Source of the DNA: Apostichopus japonicus
Lineage: Eukaryota > Echinodermata > Holothuroidea > Aspidochirotida > Stichopodidae
Direction: 5' to 3'
Assembly (NCBI RefSeq): GCF_037975245.1
Contig: NC_092577.1
Coordinates: 9,151,013-9,215,012, forward strand
Length of the DNA: 64,000 nucleotides
Made by a program: the position numbers and the translations under genes. This document shows, in pieces, positions 12,581-24,800 of the stretch (positions are counted from its first letter, which is position 1; each line of letters starts with the position of its first letter). The notes under the pieces are model-generated. The model was not told where the DNA came from and ran no database searches. It was given only the letters and a program-made list of their open reading frames with translations.

Positions 12581-12860
12581 TACCCCTTTAATAATAGCTC
12601 TACCCCTTTAATAATAACGCTACCCCTTTAATAATAACGCTACCCCTTTAATAATAACGTTACCCCTTTAATAATAGCTCTACCCCTTTAATAACAGCTC
12701 TACCCCTTTAATAATAACGCTACCCCTTTAATAATAACGCTACCCCTTTAATAATAACGTTACCCCTTTAATAATAGCTCTACCCCTTTAATAATAGCTC
12801 TACCCCTTTAATAATAACGCTACCCCTTTAATAATAACGCTACCCCTTTAATAAGGACTC
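12581..12860. repeat. 20-bp minisatellite, 14 copies, with five-unit higher-order pattern
   Basis: Fourteen head-to-tail 20-mers of the form TACCCCTTTAATAATANNNN. The last bases vary in the order GCTC, ACGC, ACGC, ACGT, GCTC, and this five-unit (100-bp) order repeats almost three times. This shows that blocks of five units were duplicated together. The last unit is degenerate. Confidence 0.95.
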
Positions 12861-12939
12861 TACCCATGTAATCCATTCAAGCAAATCATTCACGCGACGC
12901 GAGCACCGGATTATACAGTTGTCTATTATTCTGCCGGTC

Positions 12940-13350
12940 GAAGCGAAGCGATTCGAAGTAAGCTATCACATTCATATGGTACGGATTCTAAAGTCAGGCC
13001 GTATCTCTTTCCCAATCTTGCTATGGCGGAAAGGATGGAAACCTACGGCGGAATGGTATGGCGGTATGTACAGTACCTATGGCGGAATGACACTGGACCA
13101 TACAGGCCTACCTATGTTATGTCTAAAGTTAAGCATTTGAATGTTCCGCCTTGCTACGCCCGTAGTCACACTAAGCCTAGCATGGGCGGCGATCCGTATT
13201 TCCGAGTGGGGGGGGGGGGGGATATGACCTTGTTGACTATCTAAGCGTAGCGCCACCATGAGTTGGCGCGAAGCGTACAAGAAAATTTTGGGATTTACAA
13301 ACCCTCTAGATGGCCGGAAACGGCACTTACCGAGGTTTCCAAGCGGCATA
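12940..13350. repeat. Dispersed repeat cluster (CGGAATGG family and CATGGGCGGCGATC family)
   Basis: The left part repeats the sequence seen near 3890-3950. The right part starts CATGGGCGGCGATCC at 13181, continues through a poly-G run, and then has a GAAGCGTACAAGAAA...CGGAAA stretch that recurs near 29455 and 30620 (plus) and 33840-33920 (minus), and more weakly near 32670 and 42290. No gene is supported. Confidence 0.55.
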
Positions 13351-13694
13351 TACCCAACTTTAAAATAAGGATATCATATCCGAAATATCTCATAATCAGG
13401 ATCCAAAATACTTTTTTTTAATTTCGGGTGTTATTTTGGGAAAATTGCCCAAATCAATCTTGTTTCAGGAGCTATGTTAGAATGTTCGAGATCTCTTTTA
13501 TATTATTCGATGAAGAAAATGGCTTCATGCAGGCTATTATAGGCTTATATTCATGCAATACACAATAAACATAGTTACATTCCTAGGTACCGATTGCTAG
13601 GGCATCCAGGTGAAACGTGTATTAAGCATTACCCTGGTAACATGAGATTCTCAGCTGTTCGAAGGAACATGTACGTGTGTAGGCCTACTATAGG

Positions 13695-14520
13695 GCTTAT
13701 ATGAATCATCGAGGTACCTGTAAATGAATCTGGAGAAACTATCACACAGTAAATACGCGCGTACCATGCATAGAGGGTCATGTGATGTGTTCCAGGGCGG
13801 TACTAATATTTTACTCTCCCCATTACGCATGATGATTTTACCCAACTAGTACGTAAATGTGTATGCGTGCTTAGAGCAGCAGACGACACCCGTTACCTAG
13901 CAATAACCGTGCCTGTAGCCTAACGTGATAGCTATATTCCGGCTGAGCAGCATTAGGCTCTGTTCCATGGAGAATTCCGTGGTTGCACTGAACTAAACTT
14001 TTCCCCACAGCACCAAACGCTCACCCTTGAAATACAATTCAGACATCGACATTTCCCGCTGCAAGCCCAATGTATCTGTACCATAGTAATCATGGGCGGC
14101 GATCCTGGGGGGATGGGGGGATATATCCCCCCCCATGAAAATGGGTGGAGGGGATGTAATACACCATATCCCCCCCCCCACCAAATGCCAGGGATAAGAA
14201 TATTTTCATGCCTGCATTTATGCATCATCGTGAATGTACGGCTCTTTTTTAGCTCTATTTCTCGCCTACCATAAACGCAGTGCGATCTTTTCAAATAAAG
14301 CTGAAGTACCAGTACCTTCTTACGCCGTTACTTCCCATGTTCGATCCGTCTTGGTGCAAATCTTTCACGAAGTCACTAACACTATTTTCGAACTGCTACA
14401 GAGAAATATCAGTTTGGTACCATCCTGGAACACATCACATGACCCTCCATGCATGGTACGCGCGCCCAATTGACATGAATCCTACAGATTCATTTACCTC
14501 GATGACATGAATACTATGAG
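13695..14520. repeat. Imperfect inverted pair with arms at 13695-13815 and 14405-14520
   Basis: The left arm and the reverse complement of the right arm share ATCGAGGT, TAAATGAATCTG and a long block around GCGCGTACCATGCAT and GTCATGTGATGTGTTCCAGG, with several gaps. The right arm lies inside the fold-back element at 14091-14828 and the left arm outside it. Confidence 0.7.
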
Positions 14521-14828
14521 GGTGCATATATGTACTACATCAATACCGTGGGCGCAATAATACATTTTGTTGTTATAGGGCCAATGAAGCCTACAGTCAA
14601 CTATTCTTGCTTTATAAAGACGCTTTATTTGAAAAGATCGCACTGCGTTTATGGTAGGCGAGAAATAGAGCTAAAAAAGAGCCGTACATTCACGATGATG
14701 CATAAATGCAGGCATGAAAATATTCTTATCCCTGGCATTTGGTGGGGGGGATATGGTGTATTACATCCCCTCCACCCATTTTCATGGGGGGATATATCCC
14801 CCCATCCCCCCCAGGATCGCCGCCCATG
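14091..14828. mobile_element. Fold-back element with ~208-bp near-identical inverted arms
   Basis: The arm 14091-14300 is the reverse complement of 14623-14828. By eye the only differences are the lengths of three poly-C/G runs. The outer ends read CATGGGCGGCGATCCT; the loop is about 320 bp. The same terminal sequence, more or less decayed, starts or ends other poly-G-rich repeats in this window (near 13181, 28196, 29249, 30428 and 30880), so this is one member of a MITE-like family. There is no coding capacity; short proline- and glycine-rich frames across it are repeat artefacts. No target duplication is evident. Confidence 0.85.
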
Positions 14829-14829
14829 A

Positions 14830-16660
14830 AGCCTAGGCCAAGATAGCTACAAATATTTCTAGGGGATGGATCCATACGCCTACGACAGGTGAACTCACCG
14901 TTACCAAAAGTAAAAAAAAAAACAATTTTACACTACGCCATACCTTTATTGTATTATTTTTGGAACAACAACAACCGCCGACAAGTGTTTTGATCAGTGT
15001 CTGTACCTCCAATTGCTAATACCAAGTATTATTGTGTACAATTGCATAATACAGTAACGAATCGAACCTGTTTGAAGGTAGCGGACATTAAGAACGGACA
15101 AAAAGCGCGAACCATAACGAGAGAAGCAATGACTGCCATCTGTTTTTAGCACACAATATGCCATGGTGAAGGTACAGCAGTATTCAGAAGTTATTGGAAA
15201 CATACAATTTAAGATATAATTCATCTCACTAATGAATCGCTTTCAATTAATAGTCTTTAGTTATAGAAATTGTTAGGTAGTGCGATACAAATCATGGAAT
15301 AGAGTAATGTCTCTTCTATCGCTCTATTCATGTTTGATATCGGTGAAATTACCTGTACTTATATCTTCGCCAACATTTCGATTAAAAATATAATTCTATT
15401 TATGAATGAAATAAATTCCACTACAGCGTGTACATACTCAAACTAATGAAAGACTTCCCTAACATTGTACTTGCATTAAGGTGTACTGTGTAATTCCAGT
15501 AACTCTGTGAAAGAAATCCAGAAAGAAAGTGCATCAGTATACAAATTAAATAAATGGTTTCTTCTTATAGTTGTAACTTTTGGCTGTTTTTGTTTAGGTA
15601 AGGGATTTATTTATTGTTCAAAGTCTGCGTAGCAAATTTTAAAAGTTCTTGTGGTAATAAGATACTCATGAAATAACCAACCAATCAAGAGTTATTTTAA
15701 GAAACTAGATCCTTTTATTGTCCACTTTACTCCATCACAAAACCAAGAGAGTGGAGCCTCCCGTGCGACCGTACATGGTGTTTCTATACAATAATACACT
15801 GTAACAATCGTAACAGTTCTAACATATGTCTCTGATAACAAACCATGGCTCATGTGCACAAAACTGCTATCCATGTTTGCACTTGTCTGCCTATTTGACA
15901 ATTTGGAAGAGCATTTAGCGATGCCATGCTTGATGAATTATTGGGCCTGAGGATGTATGAATTACAATATGACTTTTAACACAGTAACTACAGACTGTGT
16001 CTATCAATGAAGCAGAACATGAAGTTAAAGTGACTATACAACACTATGCTATCAACAATGTAGTTACTTCAATATTTATAATTACCATACAACATACTTT
16101 TGTAAAAACATACAACTCCTGTAATCCTCAGGTGTGTATAGTGTTGTATATTTCTGAATGCTCTTTAAGTATTTACAAGGAATGAAAAGAAAAATAACAG
16201 TAGGCTACATGCTTGCATACTATCATGACAATTGGTGACTATCACACAGTATTAATTGACAACCGTCATTTTGACTGTAATGAAATAAGCACACTTAAAG
16301 CTACAAGCAGGACACCCTAACCCCTTCCTCAGATCCTCAGCTATGATAAGCCAATGAGGATTCTTCGCAAGTTCCTGCTTTCTTGGCGAGTTCCTGCTTG
16401 CAGGAGGATCTCATCATACATACATACAAATTTGATGTGAACAACTAGTCGTTCGCCGGACATCGTCCAAAGCTGATTCTGGTTGTCTGAATATTTGATC
16501 TCTAGACCATTAACATTTTCCCCTTGTATGGGTACCTTTTAGTAATCAAATATAACAGTCTACATAGTACAACAATTGCTTAGAATTTTAAGTTTGTTAA
16601 CACCCACCTAATATATGAATGTAAGTGCCACAGATTGGGTACTATTAGCTGCTTTCATTG
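14830..16660. other. AT-rich sequence without recognised gene
   Basis: No exon, RNA gene or clear element ends were recognised on either strand. A GTTCCTGCTT-type motif is duplicated near 16370-16400. Confidence 0.3.
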
Positions 16661-16663
16661 CTT

Positions 16664-16665
<2 letters not shown>

Positions 16666-16733
<68 letters not shown>
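16666..16733. repeat. (TA)n microsatellite
   Basis: About 34 uninterrupted TA dinucleotides. Confidence 0.97.
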
Positions 16734-16734
<1 letters not shown>

Positions 16735-17084
16735 CAATAACCAACTTTGGCAGAGCATCATATGGAAATATTCAACGAGCACAACCCATCCTATATGGTA
16801 CCTGATGCGACCTGACTATTTGTACTTGCAAAGTTTCCATGGTAACAAATTAATTAGAATACAATAAAGTTTAGCATAATACTTTGTTCCCAGTCAAACT
16901 TTAACTCCCATAATGCCCCACATTCTATACTCCTTGGACTATACAACAGGCATCTGGCACTAAGTGCCAAGGTCAGCCGAGAATATATTTATTGAAGTAT
17001 TCAACTCTTCATATGTACGGTAAACCATAGACTTGCACCATCATGTACTAATCTGTGCTAAGAGCAGACGTCATTAGATATTCA

Positions 17085-20000
17085 GAAGATTTTGTCTACT
17101 GTACTTTCAAATAATGTAGACTGTAGAAAAACAGTCTACTAGTCTTTTAAATAGTGTAGTCGCCTGGTCTTTCCAATAGTGTACACTGTAGAAACTCCAT
17201 TTACTAGTCTTTCATATAGTGTAGACTGTACAAAAGCAGTCTACTGGTCTTTCATATAGTGTAGACTGTAGAAAACAATCTACTAGTCTTTCAAATAGTG
17301 TAGACTGTAGAACAACAGTCGACTGGTCTTTCCAATAGTGTAGACTGTAGAAACTCCATTTACTAGTCTTTCATATAGTGTAGACTGTACAAAAGCAGTC
17401 TTCTGGTCTTACATATAGTGTAGACTATAGTAAACAATCTACTAGTCTTTCAAATAGCCTAGACTGTAGAACAACAGTTGACTGGTCTTTCCAATAGTGT
17501 AGACTGTAGAAACTCCATTACCTAGTCTTTCATATAGTGTAGACTGTACAAAAGCAGTCTACTGGTCTTTCATATAGTGTAGACTGTAGAAAACAATCTA
17601 CTAGTCTTCAAATAGCCTAGACTGTAGAACAATAGTCGACTGGTCTTTTCGATAGTGTAGACTGTAGAAACTCCATTTGCTAGTCTTTCACATAGTGTAG
17701 ACTGTACAAAAGCAGTCTACTGGTCTTTCATATAGTGTGGACTGTAGAAAACAATCTACTAGTCTTTCAAATAGCCTAGACTGTAGAACAACAGTCGACT
17801 GGTCTTTCCAATAGTGTAGACTGTAGAAACTCCATTACCTAGTCTTTCATATAGTGTAGACTGTACAAAAGCAGTCTACTGGTCTTTCATATAGTGTAGA
17901 CTGTAGAAAACAATCTACTAGTCTTTCAAAAAGTGTAGACTGTAGAACAACAGTCGACTGGTCTTTCCAATAGTGTAGACTGTAGAAACTCCATTACCTT
18001 GTCTTTCACATAGTGTACACTGTACAAAAGCAGTCTACTAGTCTTCCAAATAGTATAGACTGTAGAAAACAATCTACTAGTCTTTCAAATAGTGTAGACT
18101 GTAGAACAACAGTCGACTGGTCTTTCAAATAGTGTACACTGTAGAAACTCCATTTACTAGTCTTTCACATAGTGTACACTGTACAAAAGCAGTCTACTAG
18201 TCTTCCAAATAGTATAGACTGTAGAAAACAATCTACTAGTCTTTCAAATAGTGTAGACTGTAGAACAACAGTCGACTGGTCTTTCAAATAGTGAAGACTA
18301 TAGAGTCTCCATTTACTAGTCTTTCATATAGTGTAGACTGTACAAAACAGTCTACTGGTATTTCATATAGTGTAGACTGTAGAAAACAATCTACTAGTCT
18401 TCAAATAGCCTAGACTGTAGAACAATAGTCGACTGGTCTTTTCGATAGTGTAGACTGTAGAAACTCCATTTGCTAGTCTTTCACATAGTGTAGACTGTAC
18501 AAAAGCAGTCTACTGGTCTTTCATATAGTGTGGACTGTAGAAAACAATCTACTAGTCTTTCAAATAGCCTAGACTGTAGAACAAGTCGACTGGTCTTTCC
18601 AATAGTGTAGACTGTAGAAACTCCATTACCTAGTCTTTCATATAGTGTAGACTGTACAAAAGCAGTCTACTGGTCTTTCATATAGTGTAGACTGTAGAAA
18701 ACAATCTACTAGTCTTTCAAAAAGTGTAGACTGTAGAACAACAGTCGACTGGTCTTTCCAATAGTGTAGACTGTAGAAACTCCATTACCTAGTCTTTCAT
18801 ATAGTGTAGACTGTACAAAAGCAGTCTACTGGTCTTTCATATAGTGTGGACTGTAGAAAACAATCTACTAGTCTTTCAAATAGCCTAGACTGTAGAACAA
18901 CAGTCGACTGGTCTTTCCAATAGTGTAGACTGTAGAAACTCCATTACCTAGTCTTTCACATAGTGTACACTGTACAAAAGCAGTCTACTAGTCTTCCAAA
19001 TAGTGTGGACTGTAGAAAACAATCTACTAGTCTTTCAAATAGCCTAGACTGTAGAACAACAGTCGACTGTTCTTTCCAATAGTGTACACTGTAGAAAGTC
19101 CATTTACTAGTCTTTCACATAGTGTACACTGTACAAAAGCAGTCTACTAGTCTTCCAAATAGTATAGACTGTAGAAAACAATCTACTAGTCTTTCAAATA
19201 GTGTAGACTGTAGAACAACAGTCGACTGGTCTTTCAAATAGTGTACACTGTAGAAACTCCATTTACTAGTCTTTCATATAGTGTAGACTGTACAAAACAG
19301 TCTACTGGTATTTCATATAGTGTAGACTGTAGAAAACAATCTACTAGTCTTCAAATAGCCTAGACTGTAGAACAACAGTCGACTGGTCTTTTCGATAGTG
19401 TAGACTGTAGAAACTCCATTTACTAGTCTTTCACATAGTGTAGACTGTACAAAAGCAGTCTACTGGTCTTTCATATAGTGTGGACTGTAGAAAACAATCT
19501 ACTAGTCTTTCAAATAGCCTAGACTGTAGAACAACAGTCGACTGGTCTTTCCAATAGTGTAGACTGTAGAAACTCCATTACCTAGTCTTTCATATAGTGT
19601 AGACTGTACAAAAGCAGTCTACTGGTCTTTCATATAGTGTAGACTGTAGAAAACAATCTACTAGTCTTTCAAAAAGTGTAGACTGTAGAACAACAGTCGA
19701 CTGGTCTTTCCAATAGTGTAGACTGTAGAAACTCCATTACCTTGTCTTTCACATAGTGTACACTGTACAAAAGCAGTCTACTAGTCTTCCATAAAGTGTA
19801 GACTGTAGAAAACAATCTACTAGTCTTTCAAATAGCCTAGACTGTAGAACAGCAGTCGACTGTTCTTTCCAATAGTGTACACTGTAGAAACTCCATTTAC
19901 TAGTATTTCACATAGTGTACACTGTACAAAAGCAGTCTACTAGTCTTCCAAATAGTATAGACTGTAGAAAACAATCTACTAGTCTTTCAAATAGTGTAGA

Positions 20001-21285
20001 CTGTAGAACAACAGTCGACTGGTCTTTCAAATAGTGTACACTGTAGAAACTCCATTTACTAGTCTTTCATATAGTGTAGACTGTACAAAACAGTCTACTG
20101 GTATTTCATATAGTGTAGACTGTAGAAAACAATCTACTAGTCTTCAAATAGCCTAGACTGTAGAACAACAGTCGACTGGTCTTTTCGATAGTGTAGACTG
20201 TAGAAACTCCATTTACTAGTCTTTCACATAGTGTAGACTGTACAAAAGCAGTCTACTGGTCTTTCATATAGTGTGGACTGTAGAAAACAATCTACTAGTC
20301 TTTCAAATAGCCTAGACTGTAGAACAATAGTCGACTGGTCTTTCCAATAGTGTAGACTGTAGAAACTCCATTACCTAGTCTTTCATATAGTGTAGACTGT
20401 ACAAAAGCAGTCTACTGGTCTTTCATATAGTGTAGACTGTAGAAAACAATCTACTAGTCTTTCAGAAAGTGTAGACTGTAGAACAACAGTCGACTGGTCT
20501 TTCCAATAGTGTAGACTGTAGAAACTCCATTACCTAGTCTTTCATATAGTGTAGACTGTACAAAAGCAGTCTACTGGTCTTTCATATAGTGTGGGCTGTA
20601 GAAAACAATCTACTAGTCTTTCAAATAGCCTAGACTGTAGAACAACAGTCGACTGGTCTTTCCAATAGTGTAGACTGTAGAAACTCCATTACCTAGTCTT
20701 TCACATAGTGTACACTGTACAAAAGCAGTCTACTAGTCTTCCAAATAGTGTAGACTGTAGAAAACAATCTACTAGTCTTTCAAATAGCCTAGACTGTAGA
20801 ACAACAGTCGACTGTTCTTTCCAATAGTGTACACTGTAGAAACTCCATTTACTAGTCTTTCACATAGTGTACACTGTACAAAAGCAGTCTACTAGTCTTC
20901 CAAATAGTGTAGACTGTAGTAAACAATCTACTAGTCTTTCAAATAGTGTAGACTGTAGAACAACAGTCGACTGGTCTTTCAAATAGTGTAGACTTCAGAA
21001 TCTCCATTTACTAGTCTTTCATAAAGTGTAGACTGTACAAAAGCAGTCTACTGGTATTTCATATAGTGTAGACTGTAGAAAACAATCTACTAGTCTTCAA
21101 ATAGTGTAGACTGTAGAACAACAGTCGACTGGTCTTTCCAATAGTGTAGACTGTAGAAACTCCATTTGCTAGTCTTTCACATAGTGTACACTATACAAAA
21201 GCAGTCTTCTGGTCTTTCATATAGTGTAGACTATAGAAAACAATCTACTAGTCTTTCAAAAAGTGAAGACGGTAGAAAACCTCAT
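17085..21285. repeat. Hierarchical satellite array, ~39-bp monomers
   Basis: About 105 tandem monomers of about 39 bp with the core TCTTTCNNATAGTGTAGACT followed by one of four tails: ACAAAAGCAGTCTACTG, GAAAACAATCTACTA, GAACAACAGTCGACTG, GAAACTCCATTTACTA. The four types follow each other in fixed order, making a unit of about 157 bp. Marker variants show higher order: TTTTCGATAG recurs at steps of 793, 950 and 793 bp, and the variant CCATTACCTTGTCTTTCAC recurs exactly 1743 bp apart (17991 and 19734), which is 793 + 950. Many monomers hold a short stem, GTAGACTG with CAGTCTAC. Both edges decay gradually. Confidence 0.96.
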
Positions 21286-21819
21286 TTTTTTGTGGACTAT
21301 ATCCATTTTGTCTACTCTATCAATCCATGATGCCTTTTATGAATTAACTGAAATCTGTTTAATCGTCCCACATTTTGGGGTGAAACAAAACAGTATTCTT
21401 GATTTGATAATTGAGAACCTTATCCTTCAATTGATTTTGATAATTTCATGGATTCTGTTGATAACAAAAATCTTCCATTAACTGTATGTAGGTAAATCAG
21501 ATTGACTTGTCAAATGCTTATTTTCAAATAGTTTGGAGATCTTCAGCTTTGTTTGTCCAACTTCCAATTCGTCCAAGCTTCTGAAAGAATGAATCGAGAA
21601 AAACTTCCCCAAATAGCAAGAAAACTCTGTTCCATGCTATCCTTAAGGTGCAAGAACATTAGAAACCTATCAGTAAAATGCTAGATCATTAGCTTAATCC
21701 AGTGGATACAATTTCAACAACGTCTATTATAAATATCATATTTTTATGATAAATTAAGGTGATGTCAAAATCCAAGTAGCAAATTTAGCTTCACCGATGG
21801 TCCATCCCGAGAAATCATT
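21286..21819. other. Satellite edge and CREBL2 3' flank
   Basis: Degenerate satellite sequence grades into unique AT-rich DNA that should contain the 3' untranslated region of the minus-strand CREBL2 gene. No confident polyadenylation signal was identified. Confidence 0.3.
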
Positions 21820-24800
21820 TCAACCGTTCTTCTCCGAATCTACTTGATCCTCAGATGGCTGCTCTATCACTACCGGCAAGATATCCTCAGGTTTCGGTAA
21901 AACTCCATTCGACAGTTGCTTCTTGAGCTGGAAAGAAAACGCCAATATAGTAAATGCTCCAACACACATAACTAACGAGAGCATACATTTTTATATATTC
22001 TGAGGAACTTAAAACCTTTTTTTAATGACATTTAGCTCTGATGTGTTTATAAATCAGGCAGTGAAGCATAGTTTGCTAGTAATTAGCATAAAGTAGGAAG
22101 ACATGTTCTGATATGTGCCTGTACCCAGTAAAAGATACAAGGAATTGTTCCTACTAAAAGTGTTCTATCCACTATCATATTACCTGATCTATTGTAGGAG
22201 ATATTGAAGCTTTAACAAGCCTAAATTATCTGTTTCTTGAAATTCACCAAACTTCTTAAATCCTAAATTTCACCAAACTTCTTGCAAGAATCCAAGATTC
22301 ATATAATTGAAAAGTGCAACTAGCAGATAAATAGGCTAGCCAATTAATGACAATAACACCAACAGCAACAAACTAGTGGCAATTATTTAATGTACTGTAG
22401 AAATGGTATAACAATAAAGTCCACTAGATTCAAACTGGTATCAGGATTCTGTTAGACAGTGGTATCACACTCATACATATGCAAGAATGGAACAGCATTT
22501 GATCCTTTGATTGAGCCAATGATTGGAGTTCAACGAAATGTATCCATGTACTCCTCCTAATTCCCCAACCTACCCCTCCCCCTTCCCCGTGCCACCCTTC
22601 AGCCCGGAGTCTTTAGGTAATTCTAGCTGACTGATTCTAGCTGTTTTCTTAAACCAAGAACATCCTCCTCCCTTCCACTGTGTCAATTTCCCCCTCTCCC
22701 CTTCCCCCACCCCCCAGCGTTTCGGTCATTCCTGCTTACCGATTCTAGCTGTTTCCTTAAATCAAGAGCATCCTTCTCCTCTCCACTTTGTCAATCTCCC
22801 CCCCCCCCCCCTCCCTTTGGCATTTAGGTCATTCCTGCTCACCGATTCTAGCTGTTTTCTTAAATCCACTGTACCAGACTTCCACCCCCCCACCCCAACC
22901 ATTAAGGTAATTCCGTCTTACCGATTCTAGCTGTATGTAGTAACCTTCTACGGTAGGAAAGTGAACATATGTTAAGACAGTCTCTGTTACCAAAACTGCT
23001 TCTGTGATTTGAGAAACTCTGAATTTTATTTGTGCAACACCCTTAATGTATTAAAGTTCTCTTCTCTATAGCTAGACAACTTTGAGGAGACCATCAATTT
23101 ATCCCAATGAACTTACCTACATATTGTGAGAATTGCCTCAATAGTGTGTACTAAAACACAAAGAGATGGCTTTATTGAATTTACTGCAATCTGTGCTGTT
23201 GCCAGGGCATTTCTTTTGGATTTCATAATGTCCACTAGCTTCAAACTGGTACCAGAATGCTGTTAGATGGTGGTGTCACACATATGTGAGAAAAGGAACA
23301 GCATTTAATCCTTTGATTTGAGCCAAGTATTGTGTTGCTCTAAGTGGTCAGCAAGATTTTTCCATTTATTCCTCTCAATTCCCCCCCCCCTCACACCCCC
23401 CTCCACCTGTGCCAACTCCACACCCCGGAGTCTGTAGGTAATTCTTGATGACTGATTCTAGCTGTTTTCTTAAATCAAGAACATCCTCCTCCCCTCCACT
23501 GTGTCAATCTCCCCACTCCCCCCCCCCCCTCGAGCGTATAGGTAATTCCTTCTTACCGATTCTAGCTGTTTCCTTAAATCAAGAACATCTTTCTCCTTCC
23601 CTTCAACCATTTCTTCCAGCAGTTGGTACTTTTCTTTCTTCCGGGCTCTACACTCCCTGGCACTCTGTCGACTCCTCTCCAGTTTAGTTTTCTGATCGAT
23701 TGCCTTCGAAGCTCTCTTCCCTTTACGGCCTCCCTGTTTCCTCACTTTGCCACCGAGTGACTACAGACGATTGGGAGAAAAAAAAATAAGAAGTCGGTCA
23801 TGTATTCTACAGTACTTACGTGAGATGTGACTACAGTAGCTAGAAAATGCAGAATATGGGAGGTGTGAAGTGGTGGGGGCTACGGTAAGAAAAACTAGTT
23901 ACTATGGTAACTATCACATGATGAACTGTAAACAAATATTTCAGTTGCAGTTTGAATTTTCTCATCATCTGAACTTTGCTTTTGTTGGAGAGTAAAACAT
24001 GCTGCACAGTTACAGATTTAAATTTTTTTTTTAGCAATTTTTGCTCGAAAATACACGGTGATGTAGCAGTAAGTAGGCTTATTATGACAACCATTGTGCT
24101 TAGTGTACTAAACATATAGCCAAAGAGAAAAAACCCTAACAATGTCATCTCAAATCAGGATTATCCTAATTTTTTAGAATAACAAGGGGGTAAAGATTGA
24201 AACCATAAAGTACCATACAATACCTATATACAGTACTATTTATCCCGATATTTAGCATCAAGCTCTGCTGTTTTTGGATATATACAGTAAAGTGGATATA
24301 GCAACGGCTTTAAAATTGCTTAATTTTGACAGTTGAAGTTTACCTTTACAACCTAAACCACAGAAATGTATTGCATAATCATGTACAGTTGAAAGTGTGA
24401 ATCCCAACTGGAGAGATGTAAACATGGGGTCGCCATTTGCAATCACTGAAAGATCAACTGAGGGGAAAACAAGCATAGCTATATATAGCTACAGTAGTTA
24501 CAAAGTAAGTTTTGAGAATAGCTCTGCTATAGATGATTTAAAATTCTATTTCTCACAAAGTTGTCACTGCTATGAGTATTACTTACTGGTTTCTTCTTGT
24601 GCTCGGTTTGAACTACTGTACATGTATATCAAGAAAGAATGTAAATTTAGCAATTTCTATTCAGTCTACAATGTTAAAAACAAGTTTTGTAAAGATCTGC
24701 CGACTGTGCTGAATAAACGACCCAACGAAATTATGAACAAAGGTCTTTATGATCACGTTTGAATTTAATTAAATTGTAATGCAGTACCAAAAACGTTGAA

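Noticed and set aside
14092-14294. Proline- and glycine-rich frames on both strands
   Set aside because: They arise from G/C-rich runs in fold-back element arms and appear in both orientations.
17085-21285. Regularly repeated array resembling a CRISPR array
   Set aside because: The units are head-to-tail satellite monomers without unique spacers, in eukaryotic DNA; no cas genes are present.
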